Shown here piece after piece: positions 19,480 through 27,970 of a stretch of DNA of 64,000 bases. A model generated the notes under the pieces. It searched no databases and had not been told where the DNA came from. It saw nothing but the letters and a program-made list of their open reading frames with translations. The position numbers and the translations under genes were made by a program. The number at the start of each line of letters is the position of its first letter. Position 1 is the stretch's first letter. The stretch covers positions 372,001 through 436,000 of the forward strand of contig NZ_JBGCCJ010000001.1 in assembly GCF_041262565.1 (NCBI RefSeq), in the 5' to 3' direction. This DNA comes from Leifsonia sp. EB41 (GTDB lineage: Bacteria; Actinomycetota; Actinomycetes; Actinomycetales; Microbacteriaceae).

Positions 19480-20744
19480 TCGCGTCCTTCTTCTCGACGG
19501 TCCGCTTCCGGCAGCGGCCGCGGGGTCTCCGTGGCGCCGCCTGCCGGGAGGGCGGTGATCTCGATGATATTACCGTCGCCGATCTCCACAACCGTTCCGG
19601 GGAGGACGACCGTGGACTCTCCCGGGCGCAGCCGCTCGGCGGCGCCGCCCGGCCGGTGCACGCGGGTGCCGTTCGTCGAGCGCAGGTCGGTGACGACCAC
19701 GGCGTCCCCCGACTGCTCGATGCGCACGTGCGTGGAGGACACCTCCTGCTCGGGCGACTGAACCGCGACGAGGCGCGGCGCGACGCCCGACTCGACCCGC
19801 TGGAGCGCGGGCTTCCGGCCGATCACGATCGGCACGTCCAGCGCCATGATGTCCCCCGGGACGACCCGGACGGCGAAGCGCTGCGGCGGCGGTACGGCCT
19901 CCGCACCGCCGGCAGGAGTCGGGATCGCACCGGGAACCGGCGGGCGGCCGACTCCGGGCGTGTCGCGCAGGTCCGGCCGCTCGGTCGCGGCCCCCGGCTC
20001 CTCGATGTCGATGGCGCCGGGCAGCTCGTGCGCGACGGGGACGGGCTGCACGACGGGCGCGGCCTCCGGCGACTCGGCGAGTCCGGCCGTGGCGGGGATG
20101 TCCGGCTCGTCGGCGTGCGAGAACAGGCTGGAGCTGCGGTTGCGCGAGCGGATGATCGTCTCGTCGAGCTCGGACTCGGGCCCGGGCTCCTGGGCGCCGG
20201 CGTCCTCGGCCGGCTGAGGCCTCCGGTCTGCGGTGCGCTCGACGCGCTCCAGCGGCGTGCTCGACCAGGTGAGCAGCTCGCCGTCCACGACGCCGAGGCC
20301 GAGGGGCAGGGAGCCGATGGACACCCGGGCGACCGACCCGGTGGGAAGGTCGTCCCCGCCGACAGCGAGCCCGGTGACGTTGCGGAACTCCGCGAGCACC
20401 CAGGGCTGGACTCCGCCCGACCCGAACCGCCGCGCGCCGCCGACCGAGTAGATGTCGAGCGCCGCCGACCCGCGGACCACGGCCGTGACGACGATCTCGC
20501 CGCTCTCGTTCGGCTCGCCGAGCTCGGCGACGGCGAACGAGCGCACGCTGTCCGGTCCGGCGAGCGGGAACGCGCCGACGACCGACTCGATCGTGGCGAG
20601 GTCGGAGTCCGCCAGCCACCACACCGCGTCGATGATGCTGTCCGCGGCCGTGCTCTCCACGCAGGCGACGAACCTGCGTCCGGCGATCAGCAGCCAGCGC
20701 GACGGGCCGGCGGTCGGGGCGTAGCGGGTGAAGCCGGGAGTCAC
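19476..20744 (-). CDS. FHA domain protein, first gene of the kinase operon
   Basis: 422 residues; GTG start at 20744 after AGGAGGA. The N-terminal region (about 1-165) is a compact domain that I do not recognise, with MTPGFTRYAPTAG at its start. A Pro/Glu-rich disordered linker (about 165-300) contains a possible kinase target, DETIIRS. The C-terminal FHA domain (about 310-410) shows VIGRKP, SSTHVRI and DLRSTNGT, the phosphothreonine-binding signature. The DET-I-R sequence resembles the phosphorylated motif of FHA proteins such as GarA and Wag31 partners, so self-recruitment after phosphorylation is conceivable. Confidence 0.88.
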   Translation of the reverse strand: MTPGFTRYAPTAGPSRWLLIAGRRFVACVESTAADSIIDAVWWLADSDLATIESVVGAFPLAGPDSVRSFAVAELGEPNESGEIVVTAVVRGSAALDIYSVGGARRFGSGGVQPWVLAEFRNVTGLAVGGDDLPTGSVARVSIGSLPLGLGVVDGELLTWSSTPLERVERTADRRPQPAEDAGAQEPGPESELDETIIRSRNRSSSLFSHADEPDIPATAGLAESPEAAPVVQPVPVAHELPGAIDIEEPGAATERPDLRDTPGVGRPPVPGAIPTPAGGAEAVPPPQRFAVRVVPGDIMALDVPIVIGRKPALQRVESGVAPRLVAVQSPEQEVSSTHVRIEQSGDAVVVTDLRSTNGTRVHRPGGAAERLRPGESTVVLPGTVVEIGDGNIIEITALPAGGATETPRPLPEADRREEGRE

Positions 20745-20809
20745 CGCGGTTCCTCCTGGTCGACGATGGACCGGGGCTGCTCCCCGATGCAGGACGTACT
20801 GGTCGTTCC

Positions 20810-20843
20810 GATGTTAGACCAGGCCCGATGCCAGACCAGGCCC
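20810..20843. repeat. 17-bp tandem direct repeat upstream of the kinase operon
   Basis: GATGTTAGACCAGGCCC (20810-20826) and GATGCCAGACCAGGCCC (20827-20843) differ at two bases. On the minus strand the first copy contains TAACAT, a plausible -10 element for the operon beginning at 20744; the second copy lacks it. The repeat may be a doubled regulator site or a simple duplication next to the stop codon of the Cache-domain gene. Confidence 0.6.
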
Positions 20844-20847
20844 GCAG

Positions 20848-21567
20848 TCACACCAGGCGGAACGGCGTGCCGGAGCAGCGCACCGCGTCCGCTCCCGTCT
20901 CCACCACGTCGCCGACCAGCACCGCCGGGTCGGTGGAGACCATCGCGCGGCCGGCCTCGTTGACCAGCACGACCGGGCGCCCGGCGGCCAGCATGGCGGG
21001 CAGCAGCTCGCGCTCCAGCCGCTTGACGTAGACGTCCACGCCGACGACGCCGATCATCCGGCCGTCCCGCTCGACGGGAGAGGTGACCGTGACGATGTAG
21101 TCGCACGCGCACAGGTGGTCGACGTACGGGCCGGTGATGTGGGTGCGGTGCGTGGACTGCGGGATGGAGTACCACTCCAGCGAGCGGAAGTCGCGCAGAT
21201 AGTCGGAGTACGAGCGGGAGGCCAGGTCGAGCCGGCTCGGCTCGGTGGTGGAGCCGAAGACCGGGTTCTCCTCCAGCGGGCCGAGCCACCAGGAGAAGTG
21301 CAGGTCGTCGCCGCCGGTGAACTCAGGGGCCGCGATGAACCCGGCGCCGACCAGGAGCGGGTCGTCCTCCTGCAGCAGCGGAATGACCAGCGCGCCGACG
21401 GTCGCGTCGAGCGCCGCCGGGGCTGTGCCGGAGTCCGCGGCCTCCTCACCAAGGATGGTGTCGCGCCAGCCGGCCAGAGAGTCCTGGATGCGCGCGAACA
21501 GCGCGCTCACCCGCTCGGCCGCCGCCGTCACGCCCGCCCCGGTCTCCGTTCCGACGACCTCAGCCAT
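20848..21567 (-). CDS. Soluble Cache-domain protein
   Basis: 239-residue protein with a PDC/Cache-like sensor fold: LEWYSIPQ, GPYVDHL and GRMIGVVGVDVYVKRLE match the conserved core of extracellular Cache domains. No signal peptide or membrane helix is present, so it appears to be cytosolic. The ATG at 21567 overlaps the end of the GntR gene by 8 bases and follows GGGAGGGA. Coupling to a FadR-type regulator suggests it binds or senses the same small molecule as the regulator, perhaps an amine or dicarboxylate. No enzymatic residues are recognised. Confidence 0.8.
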   Translation of the reverse strand: MAEVVGTETGAGVTAAAERVSALFARIQDSLAGWRDTILGEEAADSGTAPAALDATVGALVIPLLQEDDPLLVGAGFIAAPEFTGGDDLHFSWWLGPLEENPVFGSTTEPSRLDLASRSYSDYLRDFRSLEWYSIPQSTHRTHITGPYVDHLCACDYIVTVTSPVERDGRMIGVVGVDVYVKRLERELLPAMLAAGRPVVLVNEAGRAMVSTDPAVLVGDVVETGADAVRCSGTPFRLV

Positions 21568-22345
21568 CGATCGTCCCTCCCGTCTCGATCCGCGCCTTCG
21601 CGGACAGCAGCCAGCGGGCGACGCCTGCCAGCAGCGCACTGATCTCGGCCCTGGCCGCGCCGCCGTCCCCCGCCGCGACCGCGTCCGCGATCACGCGCGT
21701 GGAGTCCGCCGTCCCTGAGCGCAGCTCGGCGTCGCGCATCCCGAGCCAGAGCAGCGGGCCGAACTCGGCCTGCATCCGGATCTGCTCGCGCACCAGCCGG
21801 GTCGACTGGCTGAGCACGGCGAGCTCCAGCAGGAAGCCGCCCGCGTTGCGGCGCGCGGCGGCCGGGCCGGTGAAGTCGGCGGCGTCCAGCCACGCCGCCA
21901 GCCGCGCGTCGTCGGCGGCGGTCGAGCGCTCGGCGGCGCGGTCCGCGCAGCCGGCCGCGATGGCCGTCACGTAGACGGCGAGGTCGCCCAGCTCCACCTG
22001 CGACAGACCGCGGAGCCGGGTCGCCAGCAGCGCCTCGTCGCCGTCGCCCGGGTGGACGACGAACGAGCCGCCGTCCCGTCCGCGCCTGGTCTCGACCAGT
22101 CCGGCCTCGCGCAGCATCCCGAGGCCCTCGCGCGCCGTCACCAGGGCGACGCCGAACCGGCGGGCGAGCTCGGCCTCGCTGGGCAGCCGCTCCCCCGGGG
22201 CCAGCACGCCGAGGACGATCGCGTCGGCGAGGCGCCGGGCGACCTGCTCCGCGCGGCCTGCGTCGGAGAGCTGCGCGAAGACCGCGTCCCGCGCCCCTGG
22301 CGCCGGCCGGGTCGTTCCGGCAGCATCGCGAGTGGAGGTGGTCAC
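21560..22345 (-). CDS. GntR-family (FadR-like) transcriptional regulator
   Basis: 261 residues from the GTG at 22345. The N-terminal winged helix (about 30-95) has ADAIVLGVLAPGERLPSEAEL and VTAREGLGMLREAGLVETRRG, typical of GntR. The C-terminal all-helical part resembles an FCD ligand-binding domain, although the metal histidines are not obvious. The Shine-Dalgarno GGAGG sits very close to the GTG, so a TTG at 22369 (8 residues longer) is an alternative. It is divergent from the CoA-transferase operon and probably controls both it and itself. Confidence 0.85.
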   Translation of the reverse strand: MTTSTRDAAGTTRPAPGARDAVFAQLSDAGRAEQVARRLADAIVLGVLAPGERLPSEAELARRFGVALVTAREGLGMLREAGLVETRRGRDGGSFVVHPGDGDEALLATRLRGLSQVELGDLAVYVTAIAAGCADRAAERSTAADDARLAAWLDAADFTGPAAARRNAGGFLLELAVLSQSTRLVREQIRMQAEFGPLLWLGMRDAELRSGTADSTRVIADAVAAGDGGAARAEISALLAGVARWLLSAKARIETGGTIDG

Positions 22346-22362
22346 GCCTCCCACGATAACCC

Positions 22363-22389
22363 GATCCAATCATTCGATATAGGATGAAT
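22363..22389. promoter_or_regulatory. Candidate operator between the GntR gene and the CoA-transferase operon
   Basis: The AT-rich interval contains ATTCGATATAGGATGAAT, a partial dyad with outer ATTC and GAAT. A related ATAGGA core also occurs before the APC permease (27971-27982). In the minus direction TATATC or TATCGA could serve as the -10 of the regulator gene. It is the only compositionally distinct stretch between these GC-rich genes and the likeliest binding site. Confidence 0.4.
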
Positions 22390-22433
22390 TACCGACGGCT
22401 CGTGTGGGCGACCGTCCGAGCGAAGGAGCGAGC

Positions 22434-23603
22434 ATGGCCGACGGCATCCTCTCCGGCCTGCGCGTCGCCGACTTCTCCCGGGTCCTCGCCGGCCCGTACG
22501 CGACGATGGCGCTCGCCGACTTCGGCGCCGACGTGGTCAAGATCGAGAGCCCGGCCGGCGACGACACCCGGTCCTGGCGGCCTCCCGTGGACGAGGCGGG
22601 CGAGTCCACCTACTTCGGTGCGGTCAACCGCAACAAGCGCTCGGTGGTCTGCGACCTCGCCACGCCGGAGGGCCTCGCCGCCGCGCGCGCCCTCGCCGAG
22701 ACCGCCGACGTCGTGGTGGAGAACTTCCGCCCGGGGGTGATGGAGCGGTTCGGGCTGGACGAGGACAGCCTCCGCGCGGCCAACCCCGGACTGATCTACT
22801 GCTCGATCACCGGCTTCGGGCGGGCGGAGGGTGCCGGCCTGCCGGGCTACGACCTCCTCGTGCAGGCGGTCGGCGGCCTGATGAGCATCACGGGAGCGCC
22901 GGACGGCGAGCCCAGCAAGGTCGGCGTCGCGCTCGTGGACGTGCTCACCGGGCAGAACGCGCTCGCCGGCATCCTGCTCGCCCTCCGCGAGCGGGACAGC
23001 ACCGGCGTCGGGTCGCGCGTCGACGTCGACCTGCTCGGCTCCCTGCTCGCCGCCCTCACCAACCAAGCGTCGAGCACGCTCGCCACCGGCCGCTCCCCCG
23101 GCCGGCTCGGCAACGCCCACCCGAGCATCGCGCCGTACGAGCTGTTCCGGGCGGCCGACCGGGAGCTCGTGCTCGCGGTGGGCAACGACCGGCAGTTCGC
23201 CGCGTTCGCCGCCGCGATCGGCCTCCCGGAGCTCGCGGCCGACGCCCGCTTCGCGACCAACGAGGAGCGCGTGCACCACCGCGCCGCGCTGCGCGCCGTG
23301 CTGGAGCCCGCGCTCGCCGCACGCCCCGCCGCCGACTGGGTGGCCGTGTTCGGCGCCGCTCGCGTCCCGGCCGGGCTCGTCAACAGCGTCGGCGAGGCGT
23401 TCGCGTTCGCGGACTCCCTCGGGCTCGACCCGGTGACGACCACCGCCGACCCGGCAACCGGGCGCACATCGCGCCAGCCCGCGACCCCCATCCACCTCAG
23501 CACGTCGCCCGCCGTGCACCGCACCCCGCCGCCGCTGCTCGGCGCGCACGAACCCCAGTGGCTGGACGCCGTCCGCCCGTCCACCGAAAGGACCACCCGA
23601 TGA
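22434..23603 (+). CDS. CaiB/BaiF family CoA-transferase (probably glutarate CoA-transferase)
   Basis: 389-residue family III CoA-transferase. The ATG at 22434 follows GAAGGAG. The N-terminus has LSGLRVADFSRVLAGPYATM and VKIESPAGDDTR, and YFGAVNRNKRSVVCDL matches the CoA-binding region. The predicted catalytic Asp is expected in the GYDLLVQA block. It overlaps glutaryl-CoA dehydrogenase (ATGA), which suggests that it activates glutarate to glutaryl-CoA using succinyl-CoA or another donor, like mammalian SUGCT. The substrate is inferred from this coupling only. Confidence 0.9.
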   Translation: MADGILSGLRVADFSRVLAGPYATMALADFGADVVKIESPAGDDTRSWRPPVDEAGESTYFGAVNRNKRSVVCDLATPEGLAAARALAETADVVVENFRPGVMERFGLDEDSLRAANPGLIYCSITGFGRAEGAGLPGYDLLVQAVGGLMSITGAPDGEPSKVGVALVDVLTGQNALAGILLALRERDSTGVGSRVDVDLLGSLLAALTNQASSTLATGRSPGRLGNAHPSIAPYELFRAADRELVLAVGNDRQFAAFAAAIGLPELAADARFATNEERVHHRAALRAVLEPALAARPAADWVAVFGAARVPAGLVNSVGEAFAFADSLGLDPVTTTADPATGRTSRQPATPIHLSTSPAVHRTPPPLLGAHEPQWLDAVRPSTERTTR

Positions 23604-24784
23604 CCACGCAGACCCGCGCCTCCGCCGCCTCCGCACTCGACGAGGCGTTCAGCATCGACCACCTGCTCACCGACGACGAGCTGCGCTGGCGCGACGCCGC
23701 CCGGCGCTTCGCGGTCGAGCGGATCGCGCCGGTGATCGAGCAGGACTTCGAGGACAAGCACTTCCGCCGCGAGTTCGTCGCCGAACTCGGCGCCCTCGGG
23801 TTCCTCGGCATGCACCTGAAGGACCCCGGCTGCGCAGGAGCCGGGGCCGTCGCCTACGGGCTGGTCTGCCACGAGCTGGAGGCCGCCGACAGCGGCTGGC
23901 GCACCTTCGTCTCAGTGCAGGGGTCGCTCGCCATGAGCGCGATCTCGAAGTTCGGCTCCGACGAGCAGAAGGCCGAGTGGCTGCCCCCGATGGCCCGCGG
24001 CGAGCGCATCGGCTGCTTCGCGCTCACCGAGCCGCAGGGCGGCAGCGACCCCGCCGCGATGAGCACCACCGCGCGGCGGGACGGCGACGACTGGGTGATC
24101 GACGGCGCCAAGCGCTGGATCGGCCTGGCGGCGCTCGCCGACGTCGCGGTCGTCTGGGCGGCGACGGAGGACGGTGTGCGCGGCTTCGTGGTGCCGACCT
24201 CCACCCCCGGTTTCACCGCGACCGCGATCGACGGCAAGCTCTCCATGCGGGCGTCGGTGCAGTGCGACATCGTCCTGGACGGCGTGCGCCTCCCCGCCTC
24301 GGCGATGCTGCCGGGCGCGCGCGGCCTGTCCGGTCCGTTCTCCTGCCTCAACGAAGCCCGCTACGGGATCGTCTGGGGCGCGATGGGCGCCGCCCGCTCG
24401 TGCCTGGAGGTCTCCATCGAGCGCGCGACGACCCGGGAGGTCTTCGGCCGGCCGATCGGGGCGACGCAGCTCATCCAGCAGAAGCTTGCCGACATGCTGG
24501 TCGAGTACGAGAAGGGGATGCTGCTCGCCCTGCACCTCGGCCGGCTGAAGGAGGCGGGCCGGCTGACCCCGACGCAGATCAGCGTCGGCAAGCTGAACAG
24601 CGTGCGGGAGGCGCTCGCCATCGCGCGCGAGGCCCGCACCATCCTCGGCGGCGACGGCATCACGAGCGAGTTCCCGGTCATGCGCCACATGGCGAACCTG
24701 GAGTCGGTGCGCACGTACGAGGGCACGGACGAGATCCACACGCTGGTGCTCGGCCGGGCGCTGACCGGGCTGGCGGCGTTCTGA
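23600..24784 (+). CDS. gcdH: Glutaryl-CoA dehydrogenase (acyl-CoA dehydrogenase family)
   Basis: 394-residue FAD enzyme that would oxidise and decarboxylate glutaryl-CoA to crotonyl-CoA. The diagnostic C-terminal block LESVRTYEGTDEIHTLVLGRALTG carries the catalytic base Glu374 and matches glutaryl-CoA dehydrogenases more closely than short-chain acyl-CoA dehydrogenases. FAD and substrate loops GCFALTEPQGGSDP and WIGLA are present. The ATG at 23600 overlaps the CoA-transferase stop, and the aldehyde dehydrogenase start overlaps its own stop (TGATG). Confidence 0.92.
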   Translation: MTTQTRASAASALDEAFSIDHLLTDDELRWRDAARRFAVERIAPVIEQDFEDKHFRREFVAELGALGFLGMHLKDPGCAGAGAVAYGLVCHELEAADSGWRTFVSVQGSLAMSAISKFGSDEQKAEWLPPMARGERIGCFALTEPQGGSDPAAMSTTARRDGDDWVIDGAKRWIGLAALADVAVVWAATEDGVRGFVVPTSTPGFTATAIDGKLSMRASVQCDIVLDGVRLPASAMLPGARGLSGPFSCLNEARYGIVWGAMGAARSCLEVSIERATTREVFGRPIGATQLIQQKLADMLVEYEKGMLLALHLGRLKEAGRLTPTQISVGKLNSVREALAIAREARTILGGDGITSEFPVMRHMANLESVRTYEGTDEIHTLVLGRALTGLAAF

Positions 24785-26163
24785 TGCGCGAGGTCACCGC
24801 CGCAGCCGCGGCCACCGCGCTCCTCCCCACCACCCGCCAGGAGCGCGCGGCCTGGCTCGACGCCCTCGCCGCCGCCCTCGAAGGCGACCGCGCCGCGCTG
24901 GTCGCACTCGCGGCCGAGGAGACCCACCTCTCCGAGGCGCGCCTCGACGGCGAGGTCACCCGCACCGCCGCCCAGCTCCGCTTCTTCGCGGGCGTCGTGC
25001 GGGAGGGCGGCTACCTGGAGGCCACAGTCGACTCACCCGACCCGGCGCTCATCCCACCGCGTCCCGACCTGCGCCGGATGCTGCGTCCCCTCGGCCCGGT
25101 GGCGGTCTACACGTCGTCCAACTTCCCGTTCGCGTTCTCGGTGCTCGGGAACGACACGGCGTCGGCGCTCGCCGCGGGCTGCCCGGTGATCGTGAAGGCG
25201 CATCCCGGGCATCCCCGGCTGTCCCGGCGCACCGCAGAGCTGGCCCTGTCGGTGCTGCCCGCTGGCTGGTTCGCGCTGGTGGAGGGGATGGAGGCCGGCG
25301 TCGCGCTCGTGCAGCATCCCGCTGTCCGTGCAGCCGGGTTCACCGGCTCGGAGCACGGCGGGCGCGCCCTGTTCGACCTCGCGTCCTCCCGGCCCGACCC
25401 GATCCCGTTCTACGGCGAGCTGGGCAGCGTCAACCCGGTGGTCGTCACGCGAGCGGCGGCCCGGGAGCGTGCCGCCGAGATCGGCGCAGGCCTCGTGGGC
25501 TCCTTCACGCGCGACGCGGGGCAGTACTGCACCAAGCCGGGCCTGGTGTTCGTCCCGTCCGGGGAGGGTGTGGACGACGCGGTGAGCGCCGCGCTCGGCG
25601 CTGCTCCGGCCTCGCGCCAGCTCACCGACGGGATGAGCGCGGCCTATGCGTCGGCCGTCGAGGCGTTCGGGGCCGACGACGCCGTGACCGTGCTGCTCGG
25701 CCGCGACGAGCCTGCGACTTCCGTGCCCGCGGTCGCCCTCACGGACGCGGCGGCCTTCCTCGCGGAGCCTGCCGTGTTCCTGGAGGAGCACTTCGGGCCG
25801 TCCACGGTGCTGGTCTCATACCGGGACGACGAACTCGCCGCGCTGGTCGCCGCGCTGCGGCCGTCGCTCACCGCCACCATCCACCGCGGGGCCGGCGAGG
25901 ACGTGACAGCACTCGCGGCGCTCCTCACTCCCGTTGCGGGCCGCCTCCTCTTCGACGGCTGGCCCACCGGCGTCGCGATCGGCTGGGCACAGCACCACGG
26001 CGGCTCCTGGCCCGCGACCACGGCGAGCGTCCACACGTCGGTCGGCGCAACGGCCATCCGCCGCTGGCTGACGCCGATCGCCTACCAGGACGCGCCGCAG
26101 GAGGTCCTGCCTCCCGAGCTCCGCGACGGCAACCCGCTCCGCATCCCCCGCCGCGAGTCCTGA
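24784..26163 (+). CDS. Aldehyde dehydrogenase, ketoglutarate-semialdehyde dehydrogenase subfamily
   Basis: 459-residue NAD(P)-dependent aldehyde dehydrogenase. Catalytic Cys249 lies in GQYCTKPGLVF and the general base Glu212 in FYGELGSVNPV; both blocks are characteristic of the 2,5-dioxovalerate/fatty aldehyde subgroup. The ATG at 24784 shares one base with the stop of gcdH. Within this operon the likeliest substrate is glutarate semialdehyde, giving glutarate for the CoA-transferase. Family resemblance alone would equally allow 2-oxoglutarate semialdehyde. Confidence 0.88.
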   Translation: MREVTAAAAATALLPTTRQERAAWLDALAAALEGDRAALVALAAEETHLSEARLDGEVTRTAAQLRFFAGVVREGGYLEATVDSPDPALIPPRPDLRRMLRPLGPVAVYTSSNFPFAFSVLGNDTASALAAGCPVIVKAHPGHPRLSRRTAELALSVLPAGWFALVEGMEAGVALVQHPAVRAAGFTGSEHGGRALFDLASSRPDPIPFYGELGSVNPVVVTRAAARERAAEIGAGLVGSFTRDAGQYCTKPGLVFVPSGEGVDDAVSAALGAAPASRQLTDGMSAAYASAVEAFGADDAVTVLLGRDEPATSVPAVALTDAAAFLAEPAVFLEEHFGPSTVLVSYRDDELAALVAALRPSLTATIHRGAGEDVTALAALLTPVAGRLLFDGWPTGVAIGWAQHHGGSWPATTASVHTSVGATAIRRWLTPIAYQDAPQEVLPPELRDGNPLRIPRRES

Positions 26164-26169
26164 CACGAT

Positions 26170-26291
26170 CCAGGGGACGCAACACGCCGCCGGCCGCACG
26201 CGGAAGCGGCGCGTCGCGTCCCCTCGTTCACACGATCGAGGGGACGCAACACGCCGCTTCCGCGTGCGTGGCGGCGTGTCGCGTCCCCTGG
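26170..26291. repeat. Nested palindrome of about 122 bp
   Basis: Two consecutive hairpins (about 26170-26225 and 26236-26291) each contain CAGGGGACGC or GAGGGGACGC with its complement, and the two halves are also inverted with respect to each other (for example 26196-26211 against 26248-26263). The whole can therefore fold as one long stem or as two shorter ones. It lies between the convergent aldehyde dehydrogenase and permease genes. Confidence 0.8.
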
Positions 26292-26303
26292 ACGCGCGCG
26301 GGC

Positions 26304-26342
26304 GCGGCCCGCCGCCGGCGCACAGTTCCGGCGGCGGGCCGC
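26304..26342. terminator. Bidirectional hairpin between convergent genes
   Basis: A perfect 15-bp GC stem (26304-26318 with 26328-26342) and 9-base loop sit just after the palindrome and 13 bases before the permease stop codon. There is no T run, as is common for high-GC terminators, so termination is inferred from position and stem strength. Confidence 0.55.
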
Positions 26343-26355
26343 GTCCCGGCCGGGG

Positions 26356-27900
26356 TCAGTCGGCCGGGGCCGGCGCGGCGGCGGCGGCCGGCGCGACCGT
26401 CCCGCTGCGGTGCGCCCGCAGCAGCTCCGCCACCCGAATGGCGTCGCCCGCCGGCGCGTCCGACGCGCGGTCCGGCCGCGCGAGGAAGAGGTACAGCAGT
26501 CCGGCGCCCGCGACGATCCCGAACCCGATGAGCACGATCCAGTCGTTGAACCAGTTGCCCGTGCTCGTCGGCCAGGCCAGCAGCACCATCGCGAAGATCC
26601 CGTACGCCAGCGCCAGGATGTTCACGACCATCCCGCCACGCCCGAGCGAGAACGGCCCGGCCGGACGCCAGCCCTTGACCCGCTGCCGCAGCGACGCGAG
26701 CACCACCGATTGGAACGCCACGTAGATGCCCAGCACCGCGAACGCGGTCACTTGGGTGATGAGCCCGTCCGGCCCGAGGTAGACGATCAGGCTGATGAGC
26801 ACCGGGATGCTGCACGCCACGATCAGCGCGTTCACCGGCACCTTCGTGCGCGGCGACACCTTCGACAGCCAACGGTGCGCCGGGATCATCCCGTCGCGCG
26901 CGAACGAGAACAGCAGCCGGCTCGCCGCCGCCTGCAGGCTGAGCACGCAGGACAGGAACGCAGTGACCGCAACGACCAGGAAGATCTTCGCGCCGACGTC
27001 CCCGAGCGCCGACTGCAGGATCTCCGGGATCGGGTCGACATCCTTGCCCGCCACGATCTTCGCCAGGTCGGGCGCAGCCAGGATGTAGCCGCCGAACGCG
27101 AACAGCGCGGACACGCCGCCGACCAGGATCGTCATCATCATGGCGAGCGGGATGCGCCGGGCCGGGTTCGCGACCTCCTCGGCGACGTCGCCGCACGCCT
27201 CGAAGCCGTAGAAGAGGAACAGCCCGGCGAGCGCCGCGCCGAGGAACGCCACCAGGTACGAGCCGTGGCCCTGGACGCCCATCGTGTCGAAGAACACCGA
27301 GAACGGGTGCTTGCGCTGGAAGATCAGCAGGTAGAGCCCCACCGCGATCACGCCGATGAGCTCCGCCGACAGCCCGATGCGGGCCACCGTCGCGAGCGTC
27401 TTCGTCCCGGTGAAGTTCAGCCCGAGCGCCACGACCAGCAGCAGCACGGTCAGCCCGAGGGTGACCTCCTTGGTGGCGGGGAGACCGAACAGGCTGGCGA
27501 GGAACCCGCTGCCGTACGACGCCACCGCGGTGATGGTCACGATCATCGCCCAGATGTAGATCCAGGCCGCCATCCACGCGTAGCGCCGGCCCCACAGCCG
27601 CCGCGCCCACGGGTAGATGCCGCCGTGGATGGGGTACTGCGAGACCACCTCCCCGAAGACGAGCGAGACCAGGAACTGGCCGGCGCCGACGATGACGATC
27701 CACCAGATGGATGGCGGGCCTCCCGTCGCCATCGCGACGGCGAACAGCGAGTAGACGCCGACGAGCGGCGAGAGGTACGTGAAGCCGAGAGCGAAGTTGG
27801 CCCACAGGGTCATGGACCGGTTGAAGGAGTCCTCGTACCCGAGGACGGCGAGGTGCTCGCCGTCTCCGAGATGGGCCGAGGACGAGGGTTCTGAGGACAT
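26356..27900 (-). CDS. APC-family amino acid/polyamine permease
   Basis: 514-residue transporter with about twelve hydrophobic helices and the APC signature near helix 1 (TLWANFALGFTYLSPLVGVYS). SRLLFSFARDGMIPAHRWL between helices 8 and 9 is typical of the amino acid/choline and GABA-permease branch. The ATG at 27900 follows GGAAGG. It faces the MFS gene divergently and lies among amine-catabolic genes, so uptake of GABA, putrescine or a related amine is likely. The C-terminal tail is Ala/Pro rich. Confidence 0.92.
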   Translation of the reverse strand: MSSEPSSSAHLGDGEHLAVLGYEDSFNRSMTLWANFALGFTYLSPLVGVYSLFAVAMATGGPPSIWWIVIVGAGQFLVSLVFGEVVSQYPIHGGIYPWARRLWGRRYAWMAAWIYIWAMIVTITAVASYGSGFLASLFGLPATKEVTLGLTVLLLVVALGLNFTGTKTLATVARIGLSAELIGVIAVGLYLLIFQRKHPFSVFFDTMGVQGHGSYLVAFLGAALAGLFLFYGFEACGDVAEEVANPARRIPLAMMMTILVGGVSALFAFGGYILAAPDLAKIVAGKDVDPIPEILQSALGDVGAKIFLVVAVTAFLSCVLSLQAAASRLLFSFARDGMIPAHRWLSKVSPRTKVPVNALIVACSIPVLISLIVYLGPDGLITQVTAFAVLGIYVAFQSVVLASLRQRVKGWRPAGPFSLGRGGMVVNILALAYGIFAMVLLAWPTSTGNWFNDWIVLIGFGIVAGAGLLYLFLARPDRASDAPAGDAIRVAELLRAHRSGTVAPAAAAAPAPAD

Positions 27901-27970
27901 CGAATGCCTTCCGGGTCAGCCGCACACGACGATGTGTGTGGCAGGAGCGTAGCGGAGACCGGACCGTAAA

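Noticed and set aside
20810-20843. Short CRISPR-like repeat
   Set aside because: Only two direct copies with no spacers and no cas genes nearby.
26164-26355. Insertion sequence remnant
   Set aside because: No transposase fragment or flanking target-site duplication; the palindromes are self-contained.
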